A DNA stretch of 64,000 bases from Solea solea. Its lineage: Eukaryota; Chordata; Actinopteri; Pleuronectiformes; Soleidae. The DNA lies in NCBI RefSeq assembly GCF_958295425.1, contig NC_081154.1, forward strand, positions 14,672,938-14,736,937. The letters are read 5' to 3'. The notes under the pieces were generated by a model. It saw only the letters and a list, made by a program, of their open reading frames with translations. It searched no databases and was not told the DNA's origin. This document shows positions 11,601-21,700 of the stretch, one piece after another. Each line of letters opens with the position of its first letter. The first letter of the stretch is position 1. The translations under genes and the position numbers were made by a program.

Positions 11601-14600
11601 ACATTAGCATGGCTCCAGCGTTGAAGGGAGGCCGTTTCACAAACAAAATAAAGTTTTCAAGGCTGATGGCCGCAGCAGCTGTTAACAGGGGCGTTTCAAA
11701 GTAGGTCCATGCGGGTCTGCTCAGACCCCACACAGACAAACACAAGCACACCTCCAATCTGAGTCCACGGGTCCACTAAGCATACTACAGAGGGAGGGTG
11801 CTGTAGCACAACTCTTTGCAGTCCAGTTTCTGGGGCGCCGTTGTTCTTGGTCTAAAGAAACAACAAAGAATGTGGTAACCATGGAAACTTGCTTTAAGTC
11901 ATGTGAAGAGGTCTGCCACTACCTACACATGTACGAGTCAGCGCTCCAAAAAAATACAGGGACATAGTACAAAAAGAGGGTGATCTCCTGCTGAGTAATC
12001 ACATGATTGGAAAGCCGTCGTTGCACATGTGGAGTGGTTCTCCACGGACGCCGATCATGGTAAATGGGACCGGGCCCTAAAAGCTCCCCTTAAGTCTGAA
12101 GGCCTTATTTAAATACATCATACATTTTCCAATCCTTTTGAGCCCAGTGCAGTTATTATATGCACAAACGCAAAGAAGCACTTTGATTTCCCTCTCAGAC
12201 CGTATCATGTTTGTAGATTGTGCCCAAAAAAGAAAAAAAAAGACGTTAAAAGTTAATGATGTCACAACAGCTTTTTCTGCTTCTCACCTACAAAAGAGCA
12301 TCTTTTAGAATTGTCAGTGATTTGTCTCCCTGCATCTCATTCTGCCCGGGCTGAAAAAACTGATGTCACCCTCCATCCAGCGCTCCTCTTCATTATTGAT
12401 CTCCCGCACCCATTTTCCCTCAGCGCCTATCAATTTCCCTCTAACCACATAATGATAAGCTTGTTACATTCAGCCGTTGCCATGGTTGTTGATTGATGGT
12501 GACAGAGGGAGCTTCGGAAGAGGGAGAGAATAAATGACAGAGAGGCAGAGAGATAAGGGAAGGAAGATTTAGATGGCTGGAGAAAAAGGGGGGGGGGGTA
12601 ACAATGGGAACAGTAAAGAGGGATGAGGACAATGAAGATTAGAAAAAGTATTTTTTTTTAACAAGGTCATTTGAAAGAAATACAACAAAGAATGAAACGA
12701 CCGGTCAGTCATACAAAATGATAACAGAGAGGAAAATTTGTGTCGCTTTACACAAGAATCTGTATTTATACTTTGTGTAGAATTAACGTATAGTCCTCGT
12801 GTTATCAAATGACCTTCACGAGTGACATTTCCTCATGTTCCTCAGCTCATACATTACATTTTCAATTCAAATCAACTTCATTTATGCTTTTCCAGCCATG
12901 GACTCTATGTGATACATGCCGCTGTGTACTAGGGCTGTCACAATTATTCGAGTAATCGATTTCTAAATTAGTTGTCAACTATTTTGGTAATCAACTATTG
13001 GGTTTTAGTAATAATTAAATCAAGCTTTCAGATCTTTCAGCTTCTTTAATGTGAACGTCTTCTGGTTTGTCGATCCATATGACAAAGAACTCATTAAAAC
13101 TGAAACATTTGGCTTTGTGGACAAAAGAAGACGCCTGAGAACATCATCATTTCCAGGTTTAGGAAAAAAACATTTTCTGACTGTTTTATGGACCATTAAT
13201 TAAGAAAATAATCATCGATTATGAAAATAATCATGTATGTTGCAGTAGGTCAAAAGGTAATATTCAGTAGATAAAGAAGAAAGATACTCTCTTAGTGCTG
13301 TTGTGTTATGACATGATACACACCCTTGTGTGAAGATATTTGGTGAATGCTGTTCTCTTCATATTTGGGTACAGAATTAAGTAAATAAATAATAATAATA
13401 ATAGCAAAAGGAGTCGCTTAAGCAGCTGGTTAAGTCAGTACATTTGGTGATATATGAAAATGGCCTCTGTCTATTCATTTAGCTGCGATTGAGACTCGCA
13501 TCATATCATAACTTGTGTTTGTCTTTCAGGCCCGAGTGCCTCCTCTCAACCTGCACAGCAGCTGCAAACTGAAACCATCCAGGGCAGTTCACTGGTAGCC
13601 ACCAACTCTTCACAGCCTTCACCTATGGATTCCTCACTCCGCTCTCCTCAGTTGTCCCCACAGGTCTGCCATGGCTCTCAGGGTTGTGATAAAGCCTCAG
13701 AGAGTTCACCTGTGGACGGCTGCAGCCTGACCACCAGTTCAGACACACCCTGTGACGTTCAGGGAGGCTCCGGCCTTCAGGGAGGCTCCGGTCTTCAGGG
13801 AGGCTCCGGCCTTCAGGGAGGCTCCGGTCTTCAGGGAGGCTCCGGTCTTCAGGGAGGCTTCGACCTTCAGGGAGGTTCCACAGGAGGCGAGGAGGGGGTG
13901 GTCAAGGCAGAGGAGGTGGTCACGGCAGAGGAGGCTAACGGCAACAAAAAACTTCAGCTCCACTGTCGTACCTGCAAAGTGACAGTCAATTCCAGCTCCC
14001 AGTTGGAGGCTCATTGTAGCGGTATGTACTATACCGTATCAAAGCGATTCTTCTAAAGCTGTGTTTCCATCATGGTACGGTTCAGTTTGGTACAGTTTGG
14101 AATGGTAAAGCCTTTCCACTCGGCTTTAGTGTGCGACATGATTGAAAGGTTATCATAACGCAACAAATAGAGAGGTTTTAAATTTCAATTTACTGTGAGA
14201 TATTAATAGTAAAACTGTTGATTTGGTGTGAAATTATGTTTATGAATAATTTCAAATTAATTATAAATAAAATGTATTTATAGAACTGCTTTGTTTTGTA
14301 ACGTAGATATGCATAGGCCTGATTCCAAAAAATATTTTTACCAGATACCATAGCTTGTCAGTTGATCATATTTAAGGTTGTCGTGAGCTTCAGAAGATTT
14401 TCAGATTTCAAAATGTGACATTTAATACTAAGTGTGAGTGCTCTATCCATACTACCCCCCCCCCCTTCTCTTCTGTGTGGCTGTATCAGGAATTAAGCAC
14501 AAACAGATGCTAAACGGTCACAACAGCAGCCAATCACAGCGCAGGCTCAAGACCACGTCATTGCCCAGACCCGCCTGCCGCATAAAGCAGCGAATGGCCA

Positions 14601-16193
14601 GCAAGACCCGAGCGGTTGTTCAGCGTGTGACTAGCCAGCCATTCCACTGTGAGCTGTGCCAGGTGTCTGTCAACTCAGAGACACAGCTGAAGCAGGTATG
14701 TGGCTGATCCAAGTGTAATGATTTGAATGCGGCTAATTTTACTACTACGTGAAGCAGCGACGATTAAAAAGGCGATGCCGTCGATGTGCTGGCTCTTTGC
14801 CCTGTTAGTCGGATTTGTTCTGGCTGAATCACCGCTCTGTGTATGTTTATCCCCTTTTAGCACATGAACAGCAGGAGACACAAAGAGCGTTTGGCTGGGA
14901 AGCATGTCAAGGCAAAGTTCACCCCCTATAATAAACTACAGACTAGTGCTGTCTTAGCGGTAAGAATCTGTCCCACACACACACACACACACACAGCTAA
15001 AACAAAGCCTTATTCCTAACCTCAGCCATAACCAGTTCACGTCTAACCCTAACTTTAACACAATACAACAAATCTTAGACCTAAACTTAACCAGTTCCTC
15101 AGAAATGAGGTTCTGCCTCATTAGGACCAGGTTTTAGTCTCCATGAGGACTCCTGGTCCTGACAAGGTCAATGTTTGTGCCAGAAAAGGTCCAAAAATTG
15201 CACACACACACGCACACACACTTTTATTTTGGCACATGTTGTAAACGGGCAATAAAGAACAGTATATACAGTACTAAAGTACACACACACACACACACAG
15301 CAAATGCAAATAGTCAAGATGTACTTATTTTTATTATATATTTTTATTGCCAGGCATTGAGAATTTTCTCAAAGTTGTGATTTAGACTATTTATTGGTAC
15401 ATATTTGTCGATAAAAAGTCAATAACTGCTTTTACAGTTAAAAAACGTCACTTCTTTTGTGTCACTTGTTTATTTGTATAAATGTAGCTTCCCGTGCAGC
15501 TCTTCCTGTTTGCCGGAATGGCAATCATGGCTTCATGCTCTGATTGTAATCCACATGCATCCACTATGAAGCGTCGTGGAACCACTTCCTATTCACATTA
15601 AATAAATATACATTCAAATCTCAATAATCATTATGCAGCACATCAGATCCTGGGTTTGTTTCCAGAGAGGTTTTAATATTGTTAATAATATTTTATTCTT
15701 ACTTTCTTTATCTTAGTTAAATGTATGTTTACATTGCATTAGAATACAGAGTCCTCAGATCTATTAGAGAGTGATTATTTAAAATGAAGTTTGACCAAAA
15801 GAAAATCACGTATAAAATCATATTTTATATCAATATTTGTCAGAAAAGCAATTACGTATTTTCCCAAAAATCATTTAGCCCCAGTGTACACATTGTTTGG
15901 TTTAGGAAATGTTGCAGAATTTCAAATGTGACATCTTATAGTTCTTTTGTCTTGTGTGTCAGACTAAACTGGCTCTGCAGAAGCATCTGTCTAAGACCCT
16001 GCCAGCAGGTTTCCTGACAAGCCCCCTCAGTTCGGCCGCCTTGTGCACCATGGCACCCGGACCTTTGGCGCTGAGGCTGCCGCCCGGTCCCGCCACCATC
16101 ATACAGGGTCCCCTGATCAGCCCCACGCTCTTCAGGCCCGCCCCGGGACCTTTGAGGGCCACACACACACCCATCCTCTTCTCTCCTTACTAG
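2641..16193 (+). CDS. znf385c: Zinc finger protein 385C (3' part; first exon outside window)
   Basis: Coding exons seen: 2641-2781, 6016-6123, 11070-11235, 13530-14021, 14490-14695, 14861-14959 and 15963-16193 (stop TAG 16191-16193). All have GT-AG borders and phases that join into 480 residues. The first exon here enters in phase 0, so the true N-terminus is upstream. Family landmarks: a segment ending LSLFPNFNT, then [14 protein letters not shown], then three Jaz/U1-type C2H2 fingers (starting CNIC, CRTC and CELC), and the proline-rich end ILFSPY. Members of the ZNF385 family are nuclear proteins that bind double-stranded RNA or DNA; some relatives affect p53 target choice. The 385C assignment over A, B or D rests mainly on dnajc7, acly and fkbp10 as neighbours. 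Exon 13530-14021 carries a six-residue tandem repeat that does not look typical of the family. Each finger is split by an intron between its Cys and His pairs. Confidence 0.9.
3775..4020 (+). mobile_element. LINE reverse-transcriptase C-terminal remnant
   Basis: One frame reads [20 protein letters not shown] followed by LSDLL and SRSLRSS, typical of the C-terminal end of fish non-LTR retrotransposon polyproteins (thumb and linker after the RT). Only ~80 codons remain, with stops on both sides. It lies in a znf385c intron. Confidence 0.75.
4643..4664. repeat. CA microsatellite
   Basis: An uninterrupted (CA)n run ending in CGCG in a znf385c intron. Confidence 0.85.
4935..5215 (+). repeat. Interspersed repeat with telomere-like tract, copy 1
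   Basis: GTGTGTACCTGGAATTCC, TTATGGGGACTTTTCTTCC, then a GTTAGGGTTAGGGTTAGGAT tract (5081-5101) and degenerate GGTTA repeats. A reversed relative is at 14985-15195. The telomere-like motif is probably part of the dispersed element rather than a relic chromosome end. Confidence 0.55.
5548..5716 (+). mobile_element. LINE/SINE 3'-tail repeat (L2-like)
   Basis: Shows the common fish tail order: TCCCACAGTCCAAAAACATG, 'GGACACTCTAAATTG', 'CAGCTGAGATTGGCACAGC', then GGATAAAGCGCTAGAAAATG followed by GATGGATG. Related reversed copies lie at 24967-25175 and 58645-58690. Confidence 0.75.
6769..6824. repeat. Perfect 25-bp inverted repeat (hairpin)
   Basis: Arms 6769-6793 and 6800-6824 are exact reverse complements, separated by six bases (TATGCA) whose outer T and A also pair. 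The arms are AT-rich and lie in the large znf385c intron. The stem is shorter than a usual pre-miRNA. Confidence 0.95.
7166..7191. repeat. CTC trinucleotide repeat
   Basis: Eight to nine CTC units in the znf385c intron, the source of an arginine run in the antisense frame. Confidence 0.8.
7378..7850. mobile_element. Inverted-repeat DNA transposon remnant (~470 bp)
   Basis: The left end GCTTTTTCCACTACATAGTA mirrors the right end GGACTATGTAGTGGAAAAGC. Just inside, GCCTTGCC-type and GCGAGGCGAG sequences also oppose each other. No transposase reading frame. It lies in the znf385c intron. Confidence 0.75.
9975..10190 (+). mobile_element. Dispersed GC-rich retroelement fragment
   Basis: The strings TGTGCCCCTGGTAGGGTTAC, GGTGAGGGACCGGCCAAAGA and CGGGTCACTGGGGCTCGGCC resemble a dispersed teleost repeat that I recognise by pattern but cannot name. 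It is GC-richer than the surrounding intron of znf385c. Confidence 0.5.
10330..10392. mobile_element. hAT-like end fragment
   Basis: AAGTACCACCAGAGGAAGCT, 'TACCATGGGTGGTACACG' and CACAGTTTGAGAACCATGGG form the end of a common hAT-like repeat with a palindromic TACCA/TGGTA core. Confidence 0.5.
10817..10838. repeat. ATG/GAT trinucleotide repeat
   Basis: About seven GAT/ATG units give methionine or aspartate runs in fortuitous open frames within the znf385c intron. Confidence 0.8.
11236..13529. other. znf385c intron before the minisatellite exon
   Basis: Starts with a poly(T) run near 11258, has a G run at ~12590, and holds a MITE at 12931-13246. The stretch 11300-12500 is low in recognisable repeats and could hold conserved non-coding elements; this cannot be judged from one genome. 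Confidence 0.6.
12931..13246 (+). mobile_element. MITE-like element, family A copy 1
   Basis: Begins AGGGCTGTCACAATTATTCG and closes with AAAATAATCATGTATGTTGC, the mirror of the start. The interior has 'TTCTGGTTTGTCGATCC' and 'TTTGTGGACAAAA', shared with copies near 31735, 32971 and 61001. Non-autonomous; no coding capacity. It lies in the znf385c intron before exon 13530. Confidence 0.75.
13760..13885 (+). repeat. znf385c: 18-bp coding minisatellite in znf385c
   Basis: Seven consecutive 18-base units each encode six residues: five QGGSGL, one QGGFDL and one QGG-STG. Units differ mainly by a C/T alternation at a synonymous site. Because 18 is a multiple of three, copy changes keep the frame. 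It lies between the first and second zinc fingers. Confidence 0.95.
14973..14994. repeat. CA microsatellite
   Basis: An (AC)n run directly after the donor of exon 14861-14959. Further (CA)n runs follow at about 15191-15220 and 15281-15299. Confidence 0.85.
14985..15195 (-). repeat. Interspersed repeat with telomere-like tract, copy 2
   Basis: CTAACCCTAACTTTAACAC, CTTAACCAGTTCCTCAGAAA and TTAGGACCAGGTTTTAGTCT, in the reverse sense to the 4935 copy and flanked by CA microsatellites. It lies in the last znf385c intron. Confidence 0.5.
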
Positions 16194-17780
16194 CCATGAG
16201 CCAAACTTTGCTGGAGGACCGACAAAGCAGGGGGAGAATCCACGGTGTGAACAGGACACTACGCAGCAACAGCAAGTGCACATGTCACCATGTTCAACTG
16301 GGCAGGTCCAAGTCATGAGGAGAGTATGCACAATCCCCTGGTGCAGGTCAAGATATCAGCGCTGACTGACCAGTGTTACCTCTTTAAGACAGAGGGACCA
16401 TCACTCGGCTGTTTCCCTTTCAACAAACTGCTGAATGCATGTTCACTGCGGTCAGGGGAACATGGAAGCCATAACAACAGACATCTTTTACTTTTACAAT
16501 TACATTATAAAGGGGGGTGTAAAATGTTAGTGAGTATTTATTGCCAACTTTTTTGTCAGGAGAACAAGTACAGTACTTAATCCTGGTTTCATAACCAAAT
16601 CAAGATGAAGAAAATTATGATTTTATTACTCTCTCATTTTAATTTACTTCACCCATGAGATGACAAAGGACAGAGTGCCTTTGGATTCTGTATCTCATCA
16701 AGTTAAGAGACATTATTTCTTTATTTGGATGCTTTTCATTGTATTATTTATGTATTCAATTATGTATTTATTTATTCTTTCATTTATTTATTTGTATTGT
16801 CTTTCCCTCTTGCTCTCTGTGTTATGAGATGACAATCAACCACCACAATGATGATGACGATGCCAAGTCTACTTGCTATATGTGAAAAAAAAACAAGACC
16901 ACACCTGATGCACACAATGAGATGGTTACATTTAAAGCTACAGAGTTTGACGTTGATCATGTCCGACATGTCATGCTGTTACCACAAGCTCTTCAGGTGA
17001 TGGTTGGACGAATACGACTCTGCAACAGCTTGATGCTGTTTGTGCAATATGAAGAGTTTAGCCAAATCTGTTTGACAATATTAAATGTTTTTGGTTTTTT
17101 TGTGTAGAGTTGTATTTATTAAAAAAAGAAACTGTCATTTCATTTTAGAATTCTCTCTCTCTTACTTGACTGTGCTGAATCATCCTAAGCAATATGTATT
17201 TTTAAAGTGTCCCCTTACTTGTATAAAATACTGACTAGTGTAAATGCATCAAGTGCAATAATGTAAATTATGTGTTAAAAAATGTCAATACTGTATTCTA
17301 TATAAAGTTATGAATAGTACTGTTTTTTTTTTCTTCTTCATGAGTCTGTTTTCATGAATCATTACAGGTCCACAAAACATATACAATACTTAAGTTAATA
17401 TACTTGTTGACGGTCATATCTATTCAATACACATTATGAGGTCACACAATGATTATTTTAAATTGAGAAATGTACTTTTAATGTGAATCAGCAGGTGACA
17501 AACAGCAAGGTGCTGAAAATATGACATAAGTCATAAGTTACATAAAGGTGATGGACTTGTACATGTGAGAAATGACTAACCTATTTTAAAACCTGTGGAC
17601 CAATAATAACCACCAGCAGAAATACAAGAAAGTCACACATTAATCCTTTCGCCAGAGTCAAAACACTCTGCGTGCTTGAGCTTGCTTATATTTAATGGTG
17701 CTACACTGCCCTCTAGTGGAATATAACAAATTTGAATGGTAGTTGTCTTATGGTATACATCAGCTGTTATCACAATTATA

Positions 17781-17960
17781 AAGGTGTGTCTATGTGTGAG
17801 TGAGTGGTTGACTTTGACTTAAAAACCACACAAAGAGAGGACATTTTGGGAAAATTAGAATATTTTACCTGGTCCTCAGGTTTAAAAGACCTGTTTCTAG
17901 GTTAGGACCTGGTTTTAGGGTTGTAGATCAAATAAGGGGTAAGATTAATAAGGTTTTAGG
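17781..17960 (+). repeat. Interspersed repeat of the 'GGACATTTTGG' type
   Basis: Contains AGAGAGGACATTTTGGGAAA, TACCTGGTCCTCAGG and GGTTAGGACCTGGTTTTAGG, a common fish repeat often found with GGTTA tracts. Intergenic between znf385c and dnajc7. Confidence 0.5.
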
Positions 17961-18462
17961 TTTAGTGTCCTTTAGTGTTCTTTATTTACAACATCACTTC
18001 ATTAATCCACAACCCTTATTATAATATTTTACTATAAATTAAGATTTAACTGTACTTTATTTTACATTGACAATAATCATTTATGTTAATTTGTTGACAA
18101 AAAAGCTCTGTGCGAAACATTCTTGAACTGATTTACAATCAATATAGCATATTTAATAATGTTTACCATTATATCACATGTTTTTATCACATGTTTCAAA
18201 AACATGGTAATAATATAATTAACACGGTTAACTGTTCTTTATAAAACACTCAGAGGAACACAAACCTGAGGTCAAGCAGTTACACACTGCTTAAATTAAT
18301 AAATACATACAGTTCATATTATATTTATATAGATACTGTACTGTATTTTCTTGCTTTTTTGTGTTATATTATTCATGATTGAATTATAGCCCATCCTTAT
18401 TATTAACTATGAGTATAAGACATATGCACAGTAATATAGTATATATTTTTGAAAAAAAGATA

Positions 18463-18590
18463 AGATAGTGTCTCATTATTATGAGGTAGTATATCATAAT
18501 TATGACTTAGTATCTCAATTATGAGATACTTTCTCATTATTATGAATTAGTATATCATTCTTTTGACTCAATAGCTAATTTTTATGACTT
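18463..18590. repeat. AT-rich palindromic tandem repeat
   Basis: Degenerate units around TCTCATTATTATGA, 'GTATATCATAATTATGAC' and 'TATCTCAATTATGAGATACT'. The units are themselves palindromic (CATAATTATG). It sits ~100 bases before the dnajc7 promoter motif. Confidence 0.75.
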
Positions 18591-18682
18591 ACTTATATTT
18601 ATATGTATTTTTCAAGTGGCGAAAATGGCCTTTCATGCTCATGACCTCAATTTATATAAAACAATAAATAAATAAATAATGT

Positions 18683-18698
18683 TCCGGAAGTGACGTAC
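18683..18698 (+). promoter_or_regulatory. dnajc7: ETS/CRE-like composite site in dnajc7 promoter
   Basis: The string TCCGGAAGTGACGTAC joins a full ETS consensus (CCGGAAGT) to a CRE-like TGACGTAC, about 27 bases before the dnajc7 ATG. This arrangement is typical of TATA-less housekeeping promoters bound by GABP and CREB/ATF. Its nearness to the ATG implies a very short 5' leader. Confidence 0.6.
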
Positions 18699-18724
18699 GT
18701 TCTTGTTCGTCCTTTCCAGAAAAA

Positions 18725-21700
18725 ATGGCAGCTGTTGACATGGACGTGCCGGTGGAGCCAGAGTCCCATATTCCCATGGAGGAAGACCTGGAGCGGTAAC
18801 TAACCAATTTCATAGTTTCCTTTAATTGTGCTGTGTGTGTAAGTCGAATAATAGCCCGACTGAATTCAAGCTTTCACTCGCAGGCGAGGTTCAGACGCCT
18901 GAGCCCGGAGACGAGCTAACAAGGCTAGCATGCCGAGAGTCAGACGGCAGCAGCGTGTTTTTCCAGAAATCTTAATTGTGTCGGTTTCTGTTCAATGACA
19001 GGCGATTAATTAATTCTCTTTCTTGATTATCTATGTATGAAATGTATACACCATGCTTTAGACTACAAACGTTTTCTGACGTAAGAGTTGCCGACCGGCC
19101 CCTCATGACAGTATTGTCGAGATCATTTTCTAGCTGTTGCCGACATCCAGAAACAATTATGTTTTGACGTTAATTGAGGTAACTGTAGGCTAAATAACCT
19201 TTAAATAACGTTTTGAAAATAAATGTTGAAAATGCTAACATTGCTCCCTTAAAGTGTCTAGCTGCAGTTTGTAGCGCCAAGTCCGGTTTCGATTTTCGAG
19301 AAATATCGATATGAATGTAGTTGGGGGGCCTAGCGGCGAGCTAACTCAACTAAAAATTAAATCGCAAAGATTAATAACTTCCCCAGACATATGTAATCGT
19401 CACCTTGTTAAAGAAGTTGTCTTAAGACACCAGAGTTCAGAATTTAGAAAGGTTGTGTATAGTACACTATCATAAGATGGTGTCAGTTTTTAAAAACACT
19501 AAATGTACTATACTTGAAAAGAGAATAATGGTATTGCTGTTCTAAGTACAAACTGAAATTGTTCAGTGTTTACCATGTGACCCAATGTTATACATCTTTT
19601 TTCCCTCTTTTGACATTTAAAAACTTCACCATGTCAGACCTGAGATAAGGTCTTGTGTCGCGGAATTGAACATTTACACAGTAAAGAGCTTCGTTGAGTA
19701 ATTTGTCAATGAAACAATCCTTGGAACCAGAATGGGGAGTTGTAACTTCTTCGACACATACATACATAGTATGGCAAGCGGTTTTAACATTTAATCTGTA
19801 GACAGGATATTCACTACTGATATCTGCAACGTCACTCTTACTAGTCAAAACTAAGGTTACAGATAAACGTAATTCAGTTTTTACTAGTTAGAATTATATA
19901 CATTTTGGCCATTCATGTGTGTGTGGTTTGTCATTGTAGATATCTCTAATTCCAGTTTCAGACTGATTACATCACAGATATCACAATGAAATTACAACTA
20001 GTCAAAATGACATAACATATATGTAATGGTAATTCCAGATTCTGAATGTTAAAAATGTCAGAAATGTTATAAATGTGTGCTATAATCATAGTGCTACTGA
20101 GTTGAGCAAGAAAATAAGGCTGTTGCCAAGACAACATGCAAATCCTCTAGCAATTCTTCAAATTACAGATGTAGCATTTTGCAAAAAGCAAGTATGAATG
20201 TAACAAGCACTTATATAATTATAAACAACACCACTGTGTGTAGAATAGATATTAGGTGAATTATGTTATCTGCAGTGTTTTTAGTATAGAATAATGTCGT
20301 TCCATTGTATCATAAATCGATTTGCCTCTTTTAGGCAAAACATGTGATCCCATTGATCAAGAGAATAAATATAAATGCAGATGTTTGCATTATTTACCAT
20401 CAGTGTGTTAAAATTTAAAACAAAAATCAATAGGTTGTCTCCTCCGGCTTTGAAATAATCTATGAATTGTTAGACTATATCAATATCAAATACACAATGT
20501 GAAATAAAACCTGTTGAACATGGACAGAGTGACACATTTATTCTTTTAAATACATCCGGGCTGTTGAGATGATTCAGAGAATCTGCTGTAGCTTTATAGA
20601 ACACCACATTACTTTATTATAACACAATTACCAGTTTCCATAGGACAGACCAGAATTAGAATCTCACTACTACATTTCTCTAGTGATCTTTAAATTAGCT
20701 TTTTATCCTTGTGCTACAGGTTCACAATTACAATAACATTCTGTGCTTCAAAAGCTCTGAATACAGAGCCCTTTCCATTAGACAAATTGTGTGAATCTTT
20801 CACATAAATGACTTGAAAATACTGTCAGCATAACTGTGACATAAAGTTTTCATATCGTCCCATGCCTACTCCTGAACTGTCCTTTTGCACCCAGCCTTGT
20901 TAAGTGACGTGTTATAAGCTGAAGGGAAAAACCTGCTGTGATGACCACAATAGGAGGCCTGAATTTTAACTTCCTGATGCACATCAGTGTTGACTTACCT
21001 TTTAGCACCTGGTGTGTCTTGACTAACCTGCCTCAGACAAATTTTACTGCTATGTTTAGTTCTGAAGCTGTCGAGACTGCGAGTACCCCACTTTGCTGTC
21101 CCAGTTCCTGGTGGAACCTCTTAGTTTAGTCCTCTCAGACAAACTCAATGTCTGCCCTACACACCAGAAGTTACCCAGTAGATGAAAATAACAAATCAGC
21201 TGGTTTTGTGCAGAGTAGTTTGTGGGGTTTATGCCTTTAGTTGTTTGTTTTATGTTTGTAAAGTACTCCGTCCACCTTGACCTTTGCTTCTGTTTCTCCT
21301 CTCTCCAGTCAAGCTGAATGCTTCAAAGAGCAAGGAAATGCACTCTACAGCAGGAAAGACTACTCTGAGGCTTTCAACTACTATACCAAAGCCATTGGTG
21401 AGCAGCAAGAAATCAGTTTTTACAGGGGTTGGGTTAAAGGCTAGTAAGACACATTAGCTAAAAGAAATGGTATCTATGCCTATTTCTGTGGGAGGTCCAG
21501 GGATTGGGCTGGCCACTCCATAACTTTAATTTTGTTGGTCTGGACCCAAGATGTTGCTCGCTTGCTGGTGTGTTTGGGGTCATTGTCTTGTTGAAACACC
21601 CATTTCAAGGGCATTTCCTCTTCAGCATAAGGCAACATGACCTCTTCAAGTATTTTGATGTAGGCAAACTGATCCATGATCCCTGGAATGCAATAAATGG

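Larger units (their letters stand above)
16194..18682. other. znf385c 3' UTR and intergenic space to dnajc7
   Basis: No gene is supported, although human NKIRAS2 lies in this gap. A weak ATTAAA at 17080-17085 may end the znf385c transcript. Repeats at 17781-17960 and 18463-18590. Confidence 0.6.

Noticed and set aside
13739..14014. Antisense and +1-frame open frames over the minisatellite
   Set aside because: An 18-base repeat keeps all frames open; only the spliced znf385c frame has finger motifs.
15936..16331. 131-codon minus-strand frame over the last znf385c exon
   Set aside because: Mirror of a GC-rich coding exon; no recognised domain.
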